Source of the DNA: Erwinia sorbitola
Lineage (GTDB): Bacteria; Pseudomonadota; Gammaproteobacteria; Enterobacterales; Enterobacteriaceae
Length of the DNA: 64,000 bases
NCBI RefSeq assembly: GCF_009738185.1
Contig: NZ_CP046509.1
Coordinates: 1,739,501-1,803,500, forward strand
Direction of reading: 5' to 3'
Below are positions 38,403-48,290 of the stretch, in pieces. Under the pieces are notes generated by a model. The model was not told the origin of the DNA. It was given only the letters and a program-made list of their open reading frames with translations, and did not search any database. Position 1 is the stretch's first letter. Each line of letters starts with the position of its first letter. The translations under genes were made by a program, and so were the position numbers.

Positions 38403-38439
38403 AATGCAAATGTTATTGAGAGTGATTTACATTTGCATT
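38403..38439 (+). promoter_or_regulatory. palindromic operator-like element upstream of receptor 2
   Basis: AATGCAAATG at 38403-38412 mirrors CATTTGCATT at 38430-38439 around TTATTGAGAGTGATTTA. It shares the TGCAAAT and ATTGAGA segments with the element at 35767. Probably the same iron-responsive regulator acts on both receptor genes. The rest of 38191-38636 is non-coding. Confidence 0.6.
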
Positions 38440-38636
38440 AATATGCAGCGCAACTTAGCTGGATAAAGCTGTAACTCTGCATTTAGTAAGGTTTTTTTTA
38501 GCTGAGGGAGAATGCGTGCGGACGCAGACGATCCGTGCCATTGCGTATGTCAGCCAGTGCCAATCAGCAAAGCTAATGGGTTGGCGGGCTTTATCGGTTT
38601 TCGTAGACAAGGCTGTTTCAGACGAGATAACACAAT

Positions 38637-40823
38637 ATGGTGAATAAGATAAAAACCCAGGCACGACCTGGCGTGGCATTACCCTCCGGGCCTTACGCTT
38701 TACGCCTGCTGCTGGCTTCCTCGCTGCTGGCCGCGCCTGTGGCTCAGTCGGCCGGTGACGATACCCTGACCGTAACGGCGGAAACGTCGGAAAGCGTGAC
38801 CGCACGCAACGCCGGCATTGTGGCGAAAGAGAGCGCGTCTGGTACCAAAACGCCAACGCCACTGCGAAAAACGCCGCAATCGATTTCGGTCGTCACCCGC
38901 GACCAGATGGACGATCAGGCGGCAGCTTCAGTGTCTGATGCCCTGAGCTACACCAGCGGGGTGGTCACAAACTATCGCGGTAACTCTAACCGTAACGACG
39001 AAATTATCAGCCGGGGCTTCCGTTACGCGCCAAAACTGCTGGACGGCCTGCACTATGGTCTTTCCAGCTCCAGCGGTGGGTCAGGGCAGTTGGATCCGTG
39101 GCTGATGGAGCGCGTGGAGATGGTACACGGCCCGGCGGGCGTCTTATACGGCCAGGTCAGCCCTGGTGGCCTGGTGGTGATGACCAGCAAGCGCCCGACG
39201 GCCGAGAGTATTCATGAAGTTAAACTGAGTACGGGTAATCAGCATCTCGCGGAAGCAGCGTTTGATTTTGGCGGCAAGCTGGATGATGACAACACGCTGT
39301 TTTATCGACTGAACGGTATCGCCTTTACCAAACATGAATTTGTGAAGGGCAATAAACAGCAGCGCATGGCGATTGCTCCGGCGATCACCTGGCTTGCCAG
39401 CGAAGACACCACGTTCACCCTGCTGACCAGTTATCAGTACGAGCCGGAAGCGGGCGCCCGTAACTTCTATCCGCGCGCCGGAACGTTGTTCAGCACCAGT
39501 GCAGGCTATGTGCCTTATGACTTTAACGTCAGCGAAACCAATTTCAATCGCTCCACCCGTGAGCAGACATCCATCGGCTATGAGCTGGAACACAACTTTA
39601 ACGAGGCGCTGTCGTTTAAACAGAACCTGCGCTACAGCCACCGCCAGGAAGAGTATAAATATCTGGTGTATAACGCCACGGGTGCAAACGACCACACCAT
39701 CACGCGTATCCCGCAACATGATAAGGTGCTGACCAATGAGATGGGCGTGGATAACCAGTTAAAAGGGCTGATCAGTACCGGCAGCGTGGAGCACACTCTG
39801 CTTGGCGGGCTGGATTATCGTTACAGTCACGTTAACAGTAAGCTGTGGCGCGATCGCTCAGGGGATTACGAGCTGGACTGGACCAATCCTGTCCATATTG
39901 ATATTGATGAAAGCAAGCTGCTGCTCTCTTCCGATACTCAGAAGACCCTGAATCAGGTCGGTGTTTACTTACAGGATCAGCTGGAGTGGCAGCAGTGGAA
40001 CCTGCTGTTATCCGGGCGTCATGACTGGTCGCAGGTGCATACGGTCTCCTATACCGGTGATGGCAGCGATGAGACCTACAACGATAATCAGTTTACGGGG
40101 CGTGCAGGTCTGCTGTATGCCTTTGATAACGGATTGTCGCCGTATATCAGCTACAGCACCTCTTTCGAACCCACCTTACAGGCCAGCGCGCCGGGTGCCG
40201 ATCCGCTGAAACCGACCACCGGAGAGCAGACCGAGCTTGGCATTAAATATCAGCCGGCAGGCAGCAATACGGCGCTGACGTTATCGCTGTTTGATATCAA
40301 TCAGAAAAACGTGACAACCCTGAACTCCACTACTCAGTTCTATGAGCAGACAGGCAAGGTTAACTCGAAAGGATTCGAAGCGGAGCTGCACGCGCAGCCG
40401 GTGCCGGAAATCAAATTCACTGCCGCTTATACCTACACTGATGTTGTCACCAAAGAGACGACCAAAGAACAGGAGCGCGGCCATAGTCCGGCCGGTGTAC
40501 CAACCCATTCTGCATCGGCATGGGGCAGTTACAGCTTCCTCAGCGGCCCGCTGAATGGCTTTACGCTTGGCAGCGGTGTGCGCTATGTCGGTAAATCCCC
40601 GGCGGACAGTATCGGTGAGTACGATGTTCCGAGCTTTACGCTGTATGACGCCATGGCGAGCTATGAGCTGGGGCAGGCGGTGCCTTCCCTGAAGGGAGCA
40701 AAACTTCAGCTTAATGTGCAAAACCTGGCAGATAAGCACTATGTATCAAACTGTAGCAACGCCTACGCCTGTTTCTATGGTACCGGGCGCAGCGTGGTGG
40801 CTTCCGTAGATTACCGCTGGTAA
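38637..40823 (+). CDS. TonB-dependent siderophore receptor, FhuA type (copy 2)
   Basis: 728 residues, collinear with the first receptor through signal peptide, plug and barrel, and clearly its paralogue. Shared stretches include [40 protein letters not shown] and [15 protein letters not shown]; the last loop has [12 protein letters not shown]. Differences concentrate in extracellular loop regions (for example [15 protein letters not shown] versus [16 protein letters not shown]), as expected if the copies bind different ferric forms such as monomer and trimer, or different siderophores. Own promoter with the palindrome at 38403 and own terminator. Confidence 0.9.
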   Translation: MVNKIKTQARPGVALPSGPYALRLLLASSLLAAPVAQSAGDDTLTVTAETSESVTARNAGIVAKESASGTKTPTPLRKTPQSISVVTRDQMDDQAAASVSDALSYTSGVVTNYRGNSNRNDEIISRGFRYAPKLLDGLHYGLSSSSGGSGQLDPWLMERVEMVHGPAGVLYGQVSPGGLVVMTSKRPTAESIHEVKLSTGNQHLAEAAFDFGGKLDDDNTLFYRLNGIAFTKHEFVKGNKQQRMAIAPAITWLASEDTTFTLLTSYQYEPEAGARNFYPRAGTLFSTSAGYVPYDFNVSETNFNRSTREQTSIGYELEHNFNEALSFKQNLRYSHRQEEYKYLVYNATGANDHTITRIPQHDKVLTNEMGVDNQLKGLISTGSVEHTLLGGLDYRYSHVNSKLWRDRSGDYELDWTNPVHIDIDESKLLLSSDTQKTLNQVGVYLQDQLEWQQWNLLLSGRHDWSQVHTVSYTGDGSDETYNDNQFTGRAGLLYAFDNGLSPYISYSTSFEPTLQASAPGADPLKPTTGEQTELGIKYQPAGSNTALTLSLFDINQKNVTTLNSTTQFYEQTGKVNSKGFEAELHAQPVPEIKFTAAYTYTDVVTKETTKEQERGHSPAGVPTHSASAWGSYSFLSGPLNGFTLGSGVRYVGKSPADSIGEYDVPSFTLYDAMASYELGQAVPSLKGAKLQLNVQNLADKHYVSNCSNAYACFYGTGRSVVASVDYRW

Positions 40824-40868
40824 GCGTACGGCCCGGCCCGGTTGTGACGGGGAATATTTTCTGCTGTT

Positions 40869-40897
40869 AGCCACTCCATGAGGGTGGCTATTTTTTT
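40869..40897 (+). terminator. terminator after receptor 2
   Basis: An AGCCAC...GTGGCT stem followed by a T-tract, related to the terminator after receptor 1. Confidence 0.8.
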
Positions 40898-40962
40898 AGT
40901 TAAATCTCTCTAAGATAGGGGGGCGAACTGACCGCAGGATTTATCATCAAAGGAGAGAGAAA

Positions 40963-41310
40963 ATGTATGAGTCGCGTAATATGCCGCTGCTTCCCTTCAG
41001 GGATTTTTTAAAACGCCTGTTATTACATTTCGGAGGAGCGGTACTGCTGGTGATGATCACCCTGCTGGCAGGCATGGCGGGCCATATGCTTTTCGATACC
41101 GATATCACCTGGCACGATGCGACGCTGAACAGCGCCTTTATCGCCAATGGAATCGGCCCTTATCTCGTGCCACAAAATCTCGCCGGAAAAGTATTTTTCG
41201 CTATTTACGGCATGTTTACCAGCTTCGTCTTTATGACCACGCTCGGCATGGTGCTGGCTCCAGTTGCGCATCGCCTGGTACATAAATTTCACCTCGATGA
41301 TGAGGCGTAA
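40963..41310 (+). CDS. small two-helix membrane protein, unknown
   Basis: 115 residues. Hydrophobic segments at about 22-44 (GGAVLLVMITLLAGMAGHML) and 75-98 (VFFAIYGMFTSFVFMTTLGM), with a short soluble loop between them and a His-rich C-terminus. The first helix, loop and second helix layout recalls small potassium-channel pore modules, but the GYG filter is absent. AAAGGAGAGA precedes the start. No family is recognised and no operon partner is obvious. Confidence 0.7.
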   Translation: MYESRNMPLLPFRDFLKRLLLHFGGAVLLVMITLLAGMAGHMLFDTDITWHDATLNSAFIANGIGPYLVPQNLAGKVFFAIYGMFTSFVFMTTLGMVLAPVAHRLVHKFHLDDEA

Positions 41311-41527
41311 CCTCAAATAACAGTGCACTGATACAGTTATCGTCAGCCTCTGCCGCGCAGGCCGGGGCTGACCGCCACAGTTTCATGCGCGCGATCACAG
41401 AATGCCCTGTTACACCGTGAAAAACTTGTTTCAGCTATGCGTCTGTTAAAAAATATCGCTTTATGGCTGACAGGCGTAGTGTGACAGCCAGAAGGTCACT
41501 ATTCCGTATGTTCCACAGGAGATTGTC

Positions 41528-43477
41528 GTGAATCAAAGCCAGCGCGAACACATTGCCACGGTAGTAGCCAGCGTCAGCGATAATGCGCAGCATCGGGCAG
41601 TGTGTCAGCACGATCAGGCGATTCGGGACTCATGGCAGCGGTGCGTTGAACGCTATGGTCTGGATCCCAGCCGGATGCAGGCGGCGCATATTCTGCCCTG
41701 GCATGAGCTGCGCGAGCACCGCGAGCATCTGGAAGAGTTTCGCCGTATTGCCCGGCATGGCCTGAGCGCGCTGTACCAGCAGATAGCTCCCGCAGGCTAT
41801 GTCGTATTACTGACCGATGCGCAGGGTGTGACGGTGGATTATCTGGGCGATGAGAGCGCTGAAATCAGCCTGCGCCGCGCCGGACTGTTCCTCGGCGCAC
41901 AGTGGTCGGAAGCCTGGGCGGGAACCTGTGCGGTAGGTACGGCGCTGGCAACCGGAAAAGCGCTGACCGTGCATCACAATGACCATTTTGACGCTACTCA
42001 TATTGCGCTCTCCTGTTCGGCGGTGCCGCTGTTCGATCCGCAGGGGCAGCTCAACGCTATTCTGGATATCTCCGCGCTCACCTCGCCGCAGCCAAAATCC
42101 GGTCAGCAGCTGGCATTACAGCTTGCCCGGCTGCATGCCCATCAGATTGAAAATGCCTGGTTTGAGCATCGTCATCGCACTGACTGGGTGCTGAAACTCA
42201 GCCCGGCATCTCCATTTGTCGAAGTCAGCCCGGATTACCTGATCGCTTTTGATGCCCGTGGCCGCCTCATCGGCCATAACCACCGCGCACAGCGTATGCT
42301 GGAGCAGGAGCTTGGCATTGAAGCTGCGTCACCGCACGGGCGCAGTAGCTTGCTCGGGATGCCCATCGAACAGCTTTTTAATACCTCAATTAACAGCCTG
42401 CCGGACTGGCTGGCCAGCGCCAGCGGGCGTCAGGGTACGCTGGAGCGCGTGAACAGCGGCGAACGGCTGTATGTGACGGCGGTGCAGCCTGCAAGGCTCC
42501 CTGAACGTCCGGTGATCAATACCTCAGCGCAACTTTTACCTGCGCCGCTGGCGGCACTGAATGGCGGCGATCCGGCATTGCAGCAGCAGCTACAGCGCGC
42601 TGCACGGCTGCTGAATGCGCCGCTGCATGTGGTGGTTCAGGGGGAAACCGGTAGTGGGAAAGAGTATTTTGCCCGCGCGTTTCATCAGTCCGGCGAGCGC
42701 AGCTCCCAGCCGTTTATTGCGCTGAACTGTGCCGCTATTCCTCCGACGCTGATCGAAAGCGTACTGTTTGGTCATCTGCCGGGAAGTTTCTCCGGGGCCG
42801 GAAATAAGGCACGACGCGGCCTGATCCAGGAAGCGGACGGCGGCACGCTGTTCCTTGATGAAATTGGTGATATGCCGCTGGAGATGCAGACGCGACTGCT
42901 GCGTGTACTTGCCGAGCAGGAGGTGTTGCCGGTCGGGGCTTCACGTCCGGTGGCGGTTAATATTCGCGTGATTTCAGCATCTCATCATGTGCTGGATCAG
43001 CTGGTGGAGCAGGGGCGTTTCCGCGCTGACCTGTTCTATCGTTTACAGGGGGCGCGTATTACTCTGCCCGCGCTGCGCAGCCGCAGCGATCTCGACTGGT
43101 TAATTGATAAGATGCTGGCGGGAAAAGCGTCGCTGTCGCAGGCGGCCCGCCAGTGTCTGCACCAGCATGGCTGGCCGGGTAACCTGCGGGAGCTGAGTAA
43201 CGCGCTGGATTATGCCGTGGCGATGTTTGAAGGTGAACGGATTGAAAGTGCGGATCTGCCGGAGGGAATCGGAACAACAGCTCCTGTGACGCTGGCGCAG
43301 GAGGGCGCGCTAACTGAACAGGCACTGCCGGAGGAGGCGCAGCGGCTGATGGCGTCTCTGCACGCTGCACGCTGGAACCACAGCGCGGTAGCGCGCCAGA
43401 TGGGGATCAGCCGTATGACACTCTATCGCCGTATGCAGCGCTACGGTATTCAGTCTCCAAATACTCTGCCCGCATAG
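41528..43477 (+). CDS. AcoR-like sigma-54-type activator
   Basis: 649 residues. N-terminal GAF-type sensor (about 60-190), AAA+ core with Walker A GETGSGKE near 377, Walker B LFLDEIGDMP, and a Fis-type HTH at the end (ARQMGISRMTLYRRMQRYG). AcoR proteins activate acetoin catabolic genes. The L1 loop reads GSFSGA where GAFTGA contacts sigma-54, a variant that may weaken or alter that contact. A butanediol dehydrogenase and a lipoate-ligase-like gene next door fit acetoin/butanediol metabolism, but the acetoin dehydrogenase genes acoABC are not in the window. Confidence 0.85.
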   Translation: MNQSQREHIATVVASVSDNAQHRAVCQHDQAIRDSWQRCVERYGLDPSRMQAAHILPWHELREHREHLEEFRRIARHGLSALYQQIAPAGYVVLLTDAQGVTVDYLGDESAEISLRRAGLFLGAQWSEAWAGTCAVGTALATGKALTVHHNDHFDATHIALSCSAVPLFDPQGQLNAILDISALTSPQPKSGQQLALQLARLHAHQIENAWFEHRHRTDWVLKLSPASPFVEVSPDYLIAFDARGRLIGHNHRAQRMLEQELGIEAASPHGRSSLLGMPIEQLFNTSINSLPDWLASASGRQGTLERVNSGERLYVTAVQPARLPERPVINTSAQLLPAPLAALNGGDPALQQQLQRAARLLNAPLHVVVQGETGSGKEYFARAFHQSGERSSQPFIALNCAAIPPTLIESVLFGHLPGSFSGAGNKARRGLIQEADGGTLFLDEIGDMPLEMQTRLLRVLAEQEVLPVGASRPVAVNIRVISASHHVLDQLVEQGRFRADLFYRLQGARITLPALRSRSDLDWLIDKMLAGKASLSQAARQCLHQHGWPGNLRELSNALDYAVAMFEGERIESADLPEGIGTTAPVTLAQEGALTEQALPEEAQRLMASLHAARWNHSAVARQMGISRMTLYRRMQRYGIQSPNTLPA

Positions 43478-43494
43478 CAGGGCCACGGAGAGCA

Positions 43495-44244
43495 ATGATA
43501 ATAAAAGTCAAAACCCCGGTGGCCGGAAACGGCCCGTTTTCACTCCCCCACGGGCGATTGCTATTCTGCCCTGACCCGGCCGTGGCGGAAGACGGGCTGT
43601 TTACCCTGGCTGCCGCAGGCCGCAAGGTGGCGCAGATCTGGCATGGGCCACAGTCGCTGGTGGTGCCCTCAAGCTATAAACGTTTCAGCAACCTGGATAA
43701 AGTGAGGGCACAGTATGCTGCTGCCGGGTGTCCGGTATTTTTACGCAAGTCCGGCGGCGGGCTGGTGCCGCAGGGGCCGGGGATTATTAATCTCAGCCTC
43801 GCCTGGCCCATCGAACGCACTTTTGGTGAGGCGGCAGAGGATGTATACCGTTACCTGTGCGGCATATTAAGCGATGCGCTGCGCAGTCTCGGCGTCGTTA
43901 CTGGCTGGCAGGCGGTGGAGGGTTCGTTCTGTGACGGGCGTTTTAATCTTGCCTGTGGCGAAGGTCGGCAGGCGCGTAAGATCGCCGGAACGGCCCAATA
44001 CTGGCGGGCGATCCCGGGTGAGGCGGATGCGCCGCGCCGCCATGTGGTGCTGGCGCATGCGGTGCTGCTGGTGGATTGTGATCTCACGGCGGCACACCGG
44101 CTGGCTAATCAGTTTGAGGCGATACTGGGCAGCGGGCACTGTTATCAGGCGTCGAAAACGGTGAGTGTGGCGCAGATGCTGCCGGCAGGGAGTAGCGGTT
44201 TGTGTGATGAGGTTATTGATGCGCTGATTGCGCGTTTACAATAG
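43495..44244 (+). CDS. lipoate-protein ligase-like protein
   Basis: 249 residues of the BPL/LplA fold: FLRKSGGGLVPQGPGIINLS corresponds to the RRxSGGGAVxHDxGN motif, and GRQARKIAGTAQYW carries the catalytic-type Lys. It starts 17 bp after the AcoR-like gene with GGAGA upstream, so they are co-transcribed. It is shorter than LplA (~337) and lacks the C-terminal accessory domain. A role in lipoylating an acetoin dehydrogenase E2 is plausible. Octanoyl- or lipoyl-transferase function is possible. Confidence 0.78.
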   Translation: MIIKVKTPVAGNGPFSLPHGRLLFCPDPAVAEDGLFTLAAAGRKVAQIWHGPQSLVVPSSYKRFSNLDKVRAQYAAAGCPVFLRKSGGGLVPQGPGIINLSLAWPIERTFGEAAEDVYRYLCGILSDALRSLGVVTGWQAVEGSFCDGRFNLACGEGRQARKIAGTAQYWRAIPGEADAPRRHVVLAHAVLLVDCDLTAAHRLANQFEAILGSGHCYQASKTVSVAQMLPAGSSGLCDEVIDALIARLQ

Positions 44245-44264
44245 GGGCGAGGCCAGCCTCGCCC
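44245..44264. repeat. REP-like palindrome between lplA-like and butanediol dehydrogenase genes
   Basis: GGGCGAGGCCAGCCTCGCCC is a nine-pair perfect hairpin in the gap between the convergent genes. It is a variant of the palindrome in the 48.3-48.8 kb array and may serve as a terminator. Confidence 0.7.
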
Positions 44265-44281
44265 ATGGTATTAGCGTGGGA

Positions 44282-45337
44282 TTATTGCGGTGGACGCACC
44301 AGGATCTTCACCTGATTTTTCTCTTTCACCAGCGCTTCAAAACCTTCTGTTACCAGATCGTCTAATTCAATGCGTTTGGTAACCAGCTTTTCGGCCTGGA
44401 AATAGCCCTGAGTCATCAGCTCCATAACCGCCGGGAAAATGTGACGGTAGGCGATGATGCCTTTTACGTTACGTTCTGCCAGTACGACTTTATTCGGATG
44501 GAATGACGCTTCGCCTTCCCAGATCGACACAATGATGGTTTCGCCTTCGTAACGGGTGCTGTCGATACACTGTTTCAGCACTACCGGCACGCCGGTCACT
44601 TCGAAAGCAACATCCACACCACCCTTGCTCAACTCACGGATAGTCTCTACGGCGTCCTGCTTGCTGGGATCAATCACCACGTTAGCGCCCAGTTCGCGGG
44701 CTTTTTCAGCGCGCTGCGGGGACAGTTCCACCACGTAAATCTCTGAAGCGCCCGCCGCGCGCAGTGCTTCGATCACCAGTAGCCCAATCGGGCCAGCGCC
44801 AAATACCGCTGCTTTATCTCCGGCTTTCAGCTTGCTCATGCGTACGGCGTGCAGCGCCACAGCGGCAGGCTCAACCAGCGCGCCCTGTTCGTAAGAGAGG
44901 CCGTCCGGCATACGATGAACCATATGCTCGTCAACCATGGTAAAGGAAGAGAATCCGCCGCCACCACCGGACAGGCCATGGAAACCGAGGTCGCCACACA
45001 GGTTATATTTGCCTTCACGGCAGGCTTCGCACTCGCGACAGGCGAGAATCGGTTCAACGACTACGCGGTCGCCAGCTTTGAACTTAGTGACGCCGGTGCC
45101 AACTTCCACCACCTCACCGGAAAATTCATGTCCCATCACAATTGGGGCAATATCGTGGCTGATTTTATGAGGCTTATCTACAGGGACAAAGATCGGTCCA
45201 GCAAGATATTCATGCAGGTCGCTGCCGCAGATGCCGGTCCAGGCTACTTTGATTTTTACTTTGCCTGCGGAAACCTGAGGTTCTTCGATATCGTCGATGC
45301 GAATGTCATGTGCTTTATACCAACGTGCTGCTTTCAT
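44282..45337 (-). CDS. 2,3-butanediol dehydrogenase (zinc MDR family)
   Basis: 351 residues. GHEFSGEVVEVGTG with CGSDLHEY supplies the catalytic zinc ligands, CRECEACREGKYNLC the structural zinc, and VFGAGPIGLLVIEAL the NAD-binding loop. The HEYLAGPIFVP segment and length match (R,R)-butanediol dehydrogenases, which interconvert acetoin and butanediol. Monocistronic; 45338-45554 is non-coding. Confidence 0.9.
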   Translation of the reverse strand: MKAARWYKAHDIRIDDIEEPQVSAGKVKIKVAWTGICGSDLHEYLAGPIFVPVDKPHKISHDIAPIVMGHEFSGEVVEVGTGVTKFKAGDRVVVEPILACRECEACREGKYNLCGDLGFHGLSGGGGGFSSFTMVDEHMVHRMPDGLSYEQGALVEPAAVALHAVRMSKLKAGDKAAVFGAGPIGLLVIEALRAAGASEIYVVELSPQRAEKARELGANVVIDPSKQDAVETIRELSKGGVDVAFEVTGVPVVLKQCIDSTRYEGETIIVSIWEGEASFHPNKVVLAERNVKGIIAYRHIFPAVMELMTQGYFQAEKLVTKRIELDDLVTEGFEALVKEKNQVKILVRPPQ

Positions 45338-45554
45338 CTTCTTTTCCCTTGAGATTGGTCAAAAACCTGTCCATTACCACATACATTGTGGCCGGTGCAG
45401 GAACTCAGGGCTGCATATTGCGAAAAGCATGCCAGAATGAATTGTTTATTTAATTCATTGATTTATAAGTATTAAACTTAAATTTCTGTTACAGGAACGA
45501 TGAAAAGAGCATAAAATGTGACACCTGTATCAGTGACAGGTGTCACAGGTGGGG

Positions 45555-47012
45555 CTAGCGGAAAGGCGGTTCGTTAAAGGTGCGCAGCTTGCGTGAATGC
45601 AGGCGGTCGCCTTCGGCACGCAGCAGGTCAATGGCGCGAATGCCAATCTGTAAGTGTTCGGAAATCGCCCCTTCATAGAAGCGGTTTGCCTGGCCCGGTA
45701 GTTTAATTTCACCGTGCAATGGCTTATCGGAGACGCAGAGCAGGGTGCCGTAAGGAACGCGGAAGCGATAACCCTGTGCGGCAATGGTCGCGCTCTCCAT
45801 ATCCACCGCCACGGCGCGACTGAGATTAAAGCGCAGCGCAGAAGCAGAATAGCGTAGCTCCCAGTTGCGGTCGTCGGTAGTAACCACCGTGCCGGTGCGG
45901 AGGCGCTCTTTAACCGCTTCTCCCGGCATTCCGCTTACCAGTTTGGTGGCGTCATACAGCGCACGCTGCACTTCAGCAATACTTGGAATAGGAATATCAG
46001 GCGGCAGTACCGCATCCAGTACATGATCGTCGCGCAGATAGGCGTGTGCCAGCACATAGTCACCAATGCTCTGACTTTCGCGCAGCCCGCCGCAGTGGCC
46101 GATCATCAGCCATGCATGGGGGCGCAGCACCGCGAGGTGATCACAGATAGTTTTGGCATTTGACGGGCCAACGCCGATATTAACCAGCGTAATCCCCTGG
46201 CCATCTTTGGCGATCAGGTGCCAGGCGGGCATCTGATGCTTTTTCCACGCCAGATCGGAAACCGTCTGCTCCGGGTGCGGTGTATCGCCAGTGATCGTGA
46301 TGCCACCTGCGCAGGAGAGTGCCTGGTAAGGCGAGTCCGGGTCAGCAATCTGTGCGCAGGCCCACAGTACAAACTCATCGACGTAACGCGTGTAATTAGT
46401 GAAAAGCACGTAGGGCTGGAAATCTTCTACCGGGGTGCCGGTGTAATGGCGCAGACGTGCCAGCGAAAAATCGGTGCGCAGGGCATCAAAGTGCGAGAGC
46501 GGGAAAGTCTCCCCCGGGGGCAGCAGGCCGTCAGCATTTTCATCGCCAATCTGCGACAGTTCAGTGGTAGGAAAATGCTGGGCAATACCGGCACTCATGC
46601 TGCGATCCAGGGCCAGGCTGGAGCCGTCGATCACATAGGGAAACGGGATCTCCTGCTCTGACGGCAGCACATCGATCTGCACCTGATATTCGCTGGTCAG
46701 TATTGACAGCTGCTCGCTGAGATAGTGGCGCAGCAGTGCCGGGCGGGTGATGGTGGTGCTGTAGTTTCCGGCGCGGGTAAAGCGTCCAAAGGCACGGGTA
46801 AGACGTTGTGAAGGTGCGATGCCGTTCCAGCTAACGCGCAGCTGCGGATAGACAAACAGACCTGCTGCACGCTGTGTCGCATCGGGCAGGCTGCCATCAG
46901 CAACAAAGGCGTTAATGGCGTCGCGCAGGGCTTCTACCGCCGCGTTGTAATGGTTTTCCAGGCTGTCGAGCGCCTCAGTGACGGTCAGGGATCGTGCTAC
47001 GGGGTAAGTCAT
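45555..47012 (-). CDS. amn: AMP nucleosidase
   Basis: About 485 residues, the E. coli Amn length. An N-terminal Amn-specific domain is followed by a nucleoside-phosphorylase fold (ITLVNIGVGPSNAKTICDHL, MIGHCGGLRESQ, AVDMESATIAAQGYRFRVPY). It hydrolyses AMP to adenine and ribose 5-phosphate. The start at 47012 is set by AAGGAGATAAC directly upstream; the earlier in-frame ATG at 47036 would add eight residues and bury this RBS. Confidence 0.95.
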   Translation of the reverse strand: MTYPVARSLTVTEALDSLENHYNAAVEALRDAINAFVADGSLPDATQRAAGLFVYPQLRVSWNGIAPSQRLTRAFGRFTRAGNYSTTITRPALLRHYLSEQLSILTSEYQVQIDVLPSEQEIPFPYVIDGSSLALDRSMSAGIAQHFPTTELSQIGDENADGLLPPGETFPLSHFDALRTDFSLARLRHYTGTPVEDFQPYVLFTNYTRYVDEFVLWACAQIADPDSPYQALSCAGGITITGDTPHPEQTVSDLAWKKHQMPAWHLIAKDGQGITLVNIGVGPSNAKTICDHLAVLRPHAWLMIGHCGGLRESQSIGDYVLAHAYLRDDHVLDAVLPPDIPIPSIAEVQRALYDATKLVSGMPGEAVKERLRTGTVVTTDDRNWELRYSASALRFNLSRAVAVDMESATIAAQGYRFRVPYGTLLCVSDKPLHGEIKLPGQANRFYEGAISEHLQIGIRAIDLLRAEGDRLHSRKLRTFNEPPFR

Positions 47013-47072
47013 GTTATCTCCTTGAATCGTGTGCACGTTTGTCTTACAGATTTACTGAAGATAACACCATAA

Positions 47073-48263
47073 TTAGCTGCTGGCACCCGGCTCAAGGCTG
47101 AATTTTACCTGCTCTTCCAGCGGCTGTGGGGCATCATCTAGCATTGCCATCAGGCGCTGACCCACCTGATGGCCGAGCTTTTCGTAATTAAGGCGCATTG
47201 AGGTCAGCGCCGGAAAGGTGTGATCGCAATTGGCTGAACCGTCGAGGCATGCCACCGCCATATCGTAGGGAACTTTGAGCAGCCGCCGCTGGCACTCCGA
47301 AAGCACGCCGAAGGCTATCTCCTCATGGCTACAGATAATTGCATCCAGATCCGGCTGATTTTGCAGCAGCTGGCCCAAAGCATAGCGGCCAAACTCTAAG
47401 CTGGGCGCATCGGGAACGGTAATCATCAGATCGGCATTTTGATAGTGCGCCATCATCGCTTTATGCCAGCCGTTAAGCTGCTGCTTGTGCAGGCGGTTAT
47501 CAGTCTGCGCACCAATAAAAGCAATCCGGCGGTAGCCTTTGTCCAGCAGATGTGTGGTCAGCCGTTCGGCGGCGTCGTTGATGGCAATATCGAGGATGAT
47601 ATCAGCAGAAAAACGCTCTGCGCCGCAGACATTTACCGTTACCAGTTCTGCGGACTCAATCAGGTCGCAGGTCTTTTTTGACAGCTGCGCACCAAAAAGC
47701 ACCAGCGCCGAAGGGCGGTGTTGCAGTAGTTTCTCTACCAGCGGCGTTTCACCGTACTGATGGTATTCATGACAGGCCATAATCAGCTGAAAAGGCTGTT
47801 TACTCAGGGTTTGTTGCAATGCCTGAACAAAACGGGTGCTGGCGCGGTCATGCTGAAAGGGATAGAGCACCGCTACCGTATGCAGCTGGGATGAGGCCAG
47901 CGTGGCAGCGGCCTGATTGGGCACGTAGCCGAGAGTGATAACAGCCTGCTGAATCTTCTTTAATGAGGCATCAGACACCTGGCTCGGATCACGTAATGCG
48001 CGTGAAACCGTCATCGGTCCGACGCCTGCATGGCGGGCAACATCCTGAAGTGTTACGCGCGTACCGCTCTGGGCTGCCAGTTCACTGGCCTCCGGGCTGG
48101 CCTCATAGCCGAGTGCGCGGGCGGCCTGTTCCACTTTACTGCGGACTTTTTCAGAAACCAGCTCAGGTGTGCGCATTACGCGCGACACGGTCATGGCCCC
48201 AACGCCGACGTAATCGGCCACATCCTGTAGCGTCACCCGACCACTACTGCGACGCTTGCGCAT
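47073..48263 (-). CDS. LacI-family regulator with two tandem HTH domains
   Basis: 396 residues, about 65 more than usual. Two complete LacI HTH plus hinge segments stand in tandem: VTLQDVADYVGVGAMTVSRV (about 10-29, then ALGYEASPEA) and VTLQDVARHAGVGPMTVSRA (about 69-88, then TLGYVPNQAA). A GntR-like sugar-binding core follows (TVAVLYPFQHDRASTRFVQA, AIICSHEEIAFGVLSECQRR). A duplicated DNA-binding domain in one chain is rare and could let a dimer contact four half-sites. Divergent across the palindromic repeat array from the PTS operon, its likely target. The start at 48263 gives a normal basic N-terminus (MRKRRSSGR). Confidence 0.88.
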   Translation of the reverse strand: MRKRRSSGRVTLQDVADYVGVGAMTVSRVMRTPELVSEKVRSKVEQAARALGYEASPEASELAAQSGTRVTLQDVARHAGVGPMTVSRALRDPSQVSDASLKKIQQAVITLGYVPNQAAATLASSQLHTVAVLYPFQHDRASTRFVQALQQTLSKQPFQLIMACHEYHQYGETPLVEKLLQHRPSALVLFGAQLSKKTCDLIESAELVTVNVCGAERFSADIILDIAINDAAERLTTHLLDKGYRRIAFIGAQTDNRLHKQQLNGWHKAMMAHYQNADLMITVPDAPSLEFGRYALGQLLQNQPDLDAIICSHEEIAFGVLSECQRRLLKVPYDMAVACLDGSANCDHTFPALTSMRLNYEKLGHQVGQRLMAMLDDAPQPLEEQVKFSLEPGASS

Positions 48264-48290
48264 TCTGGTTTCTCCTGATTTTTTGATTCC

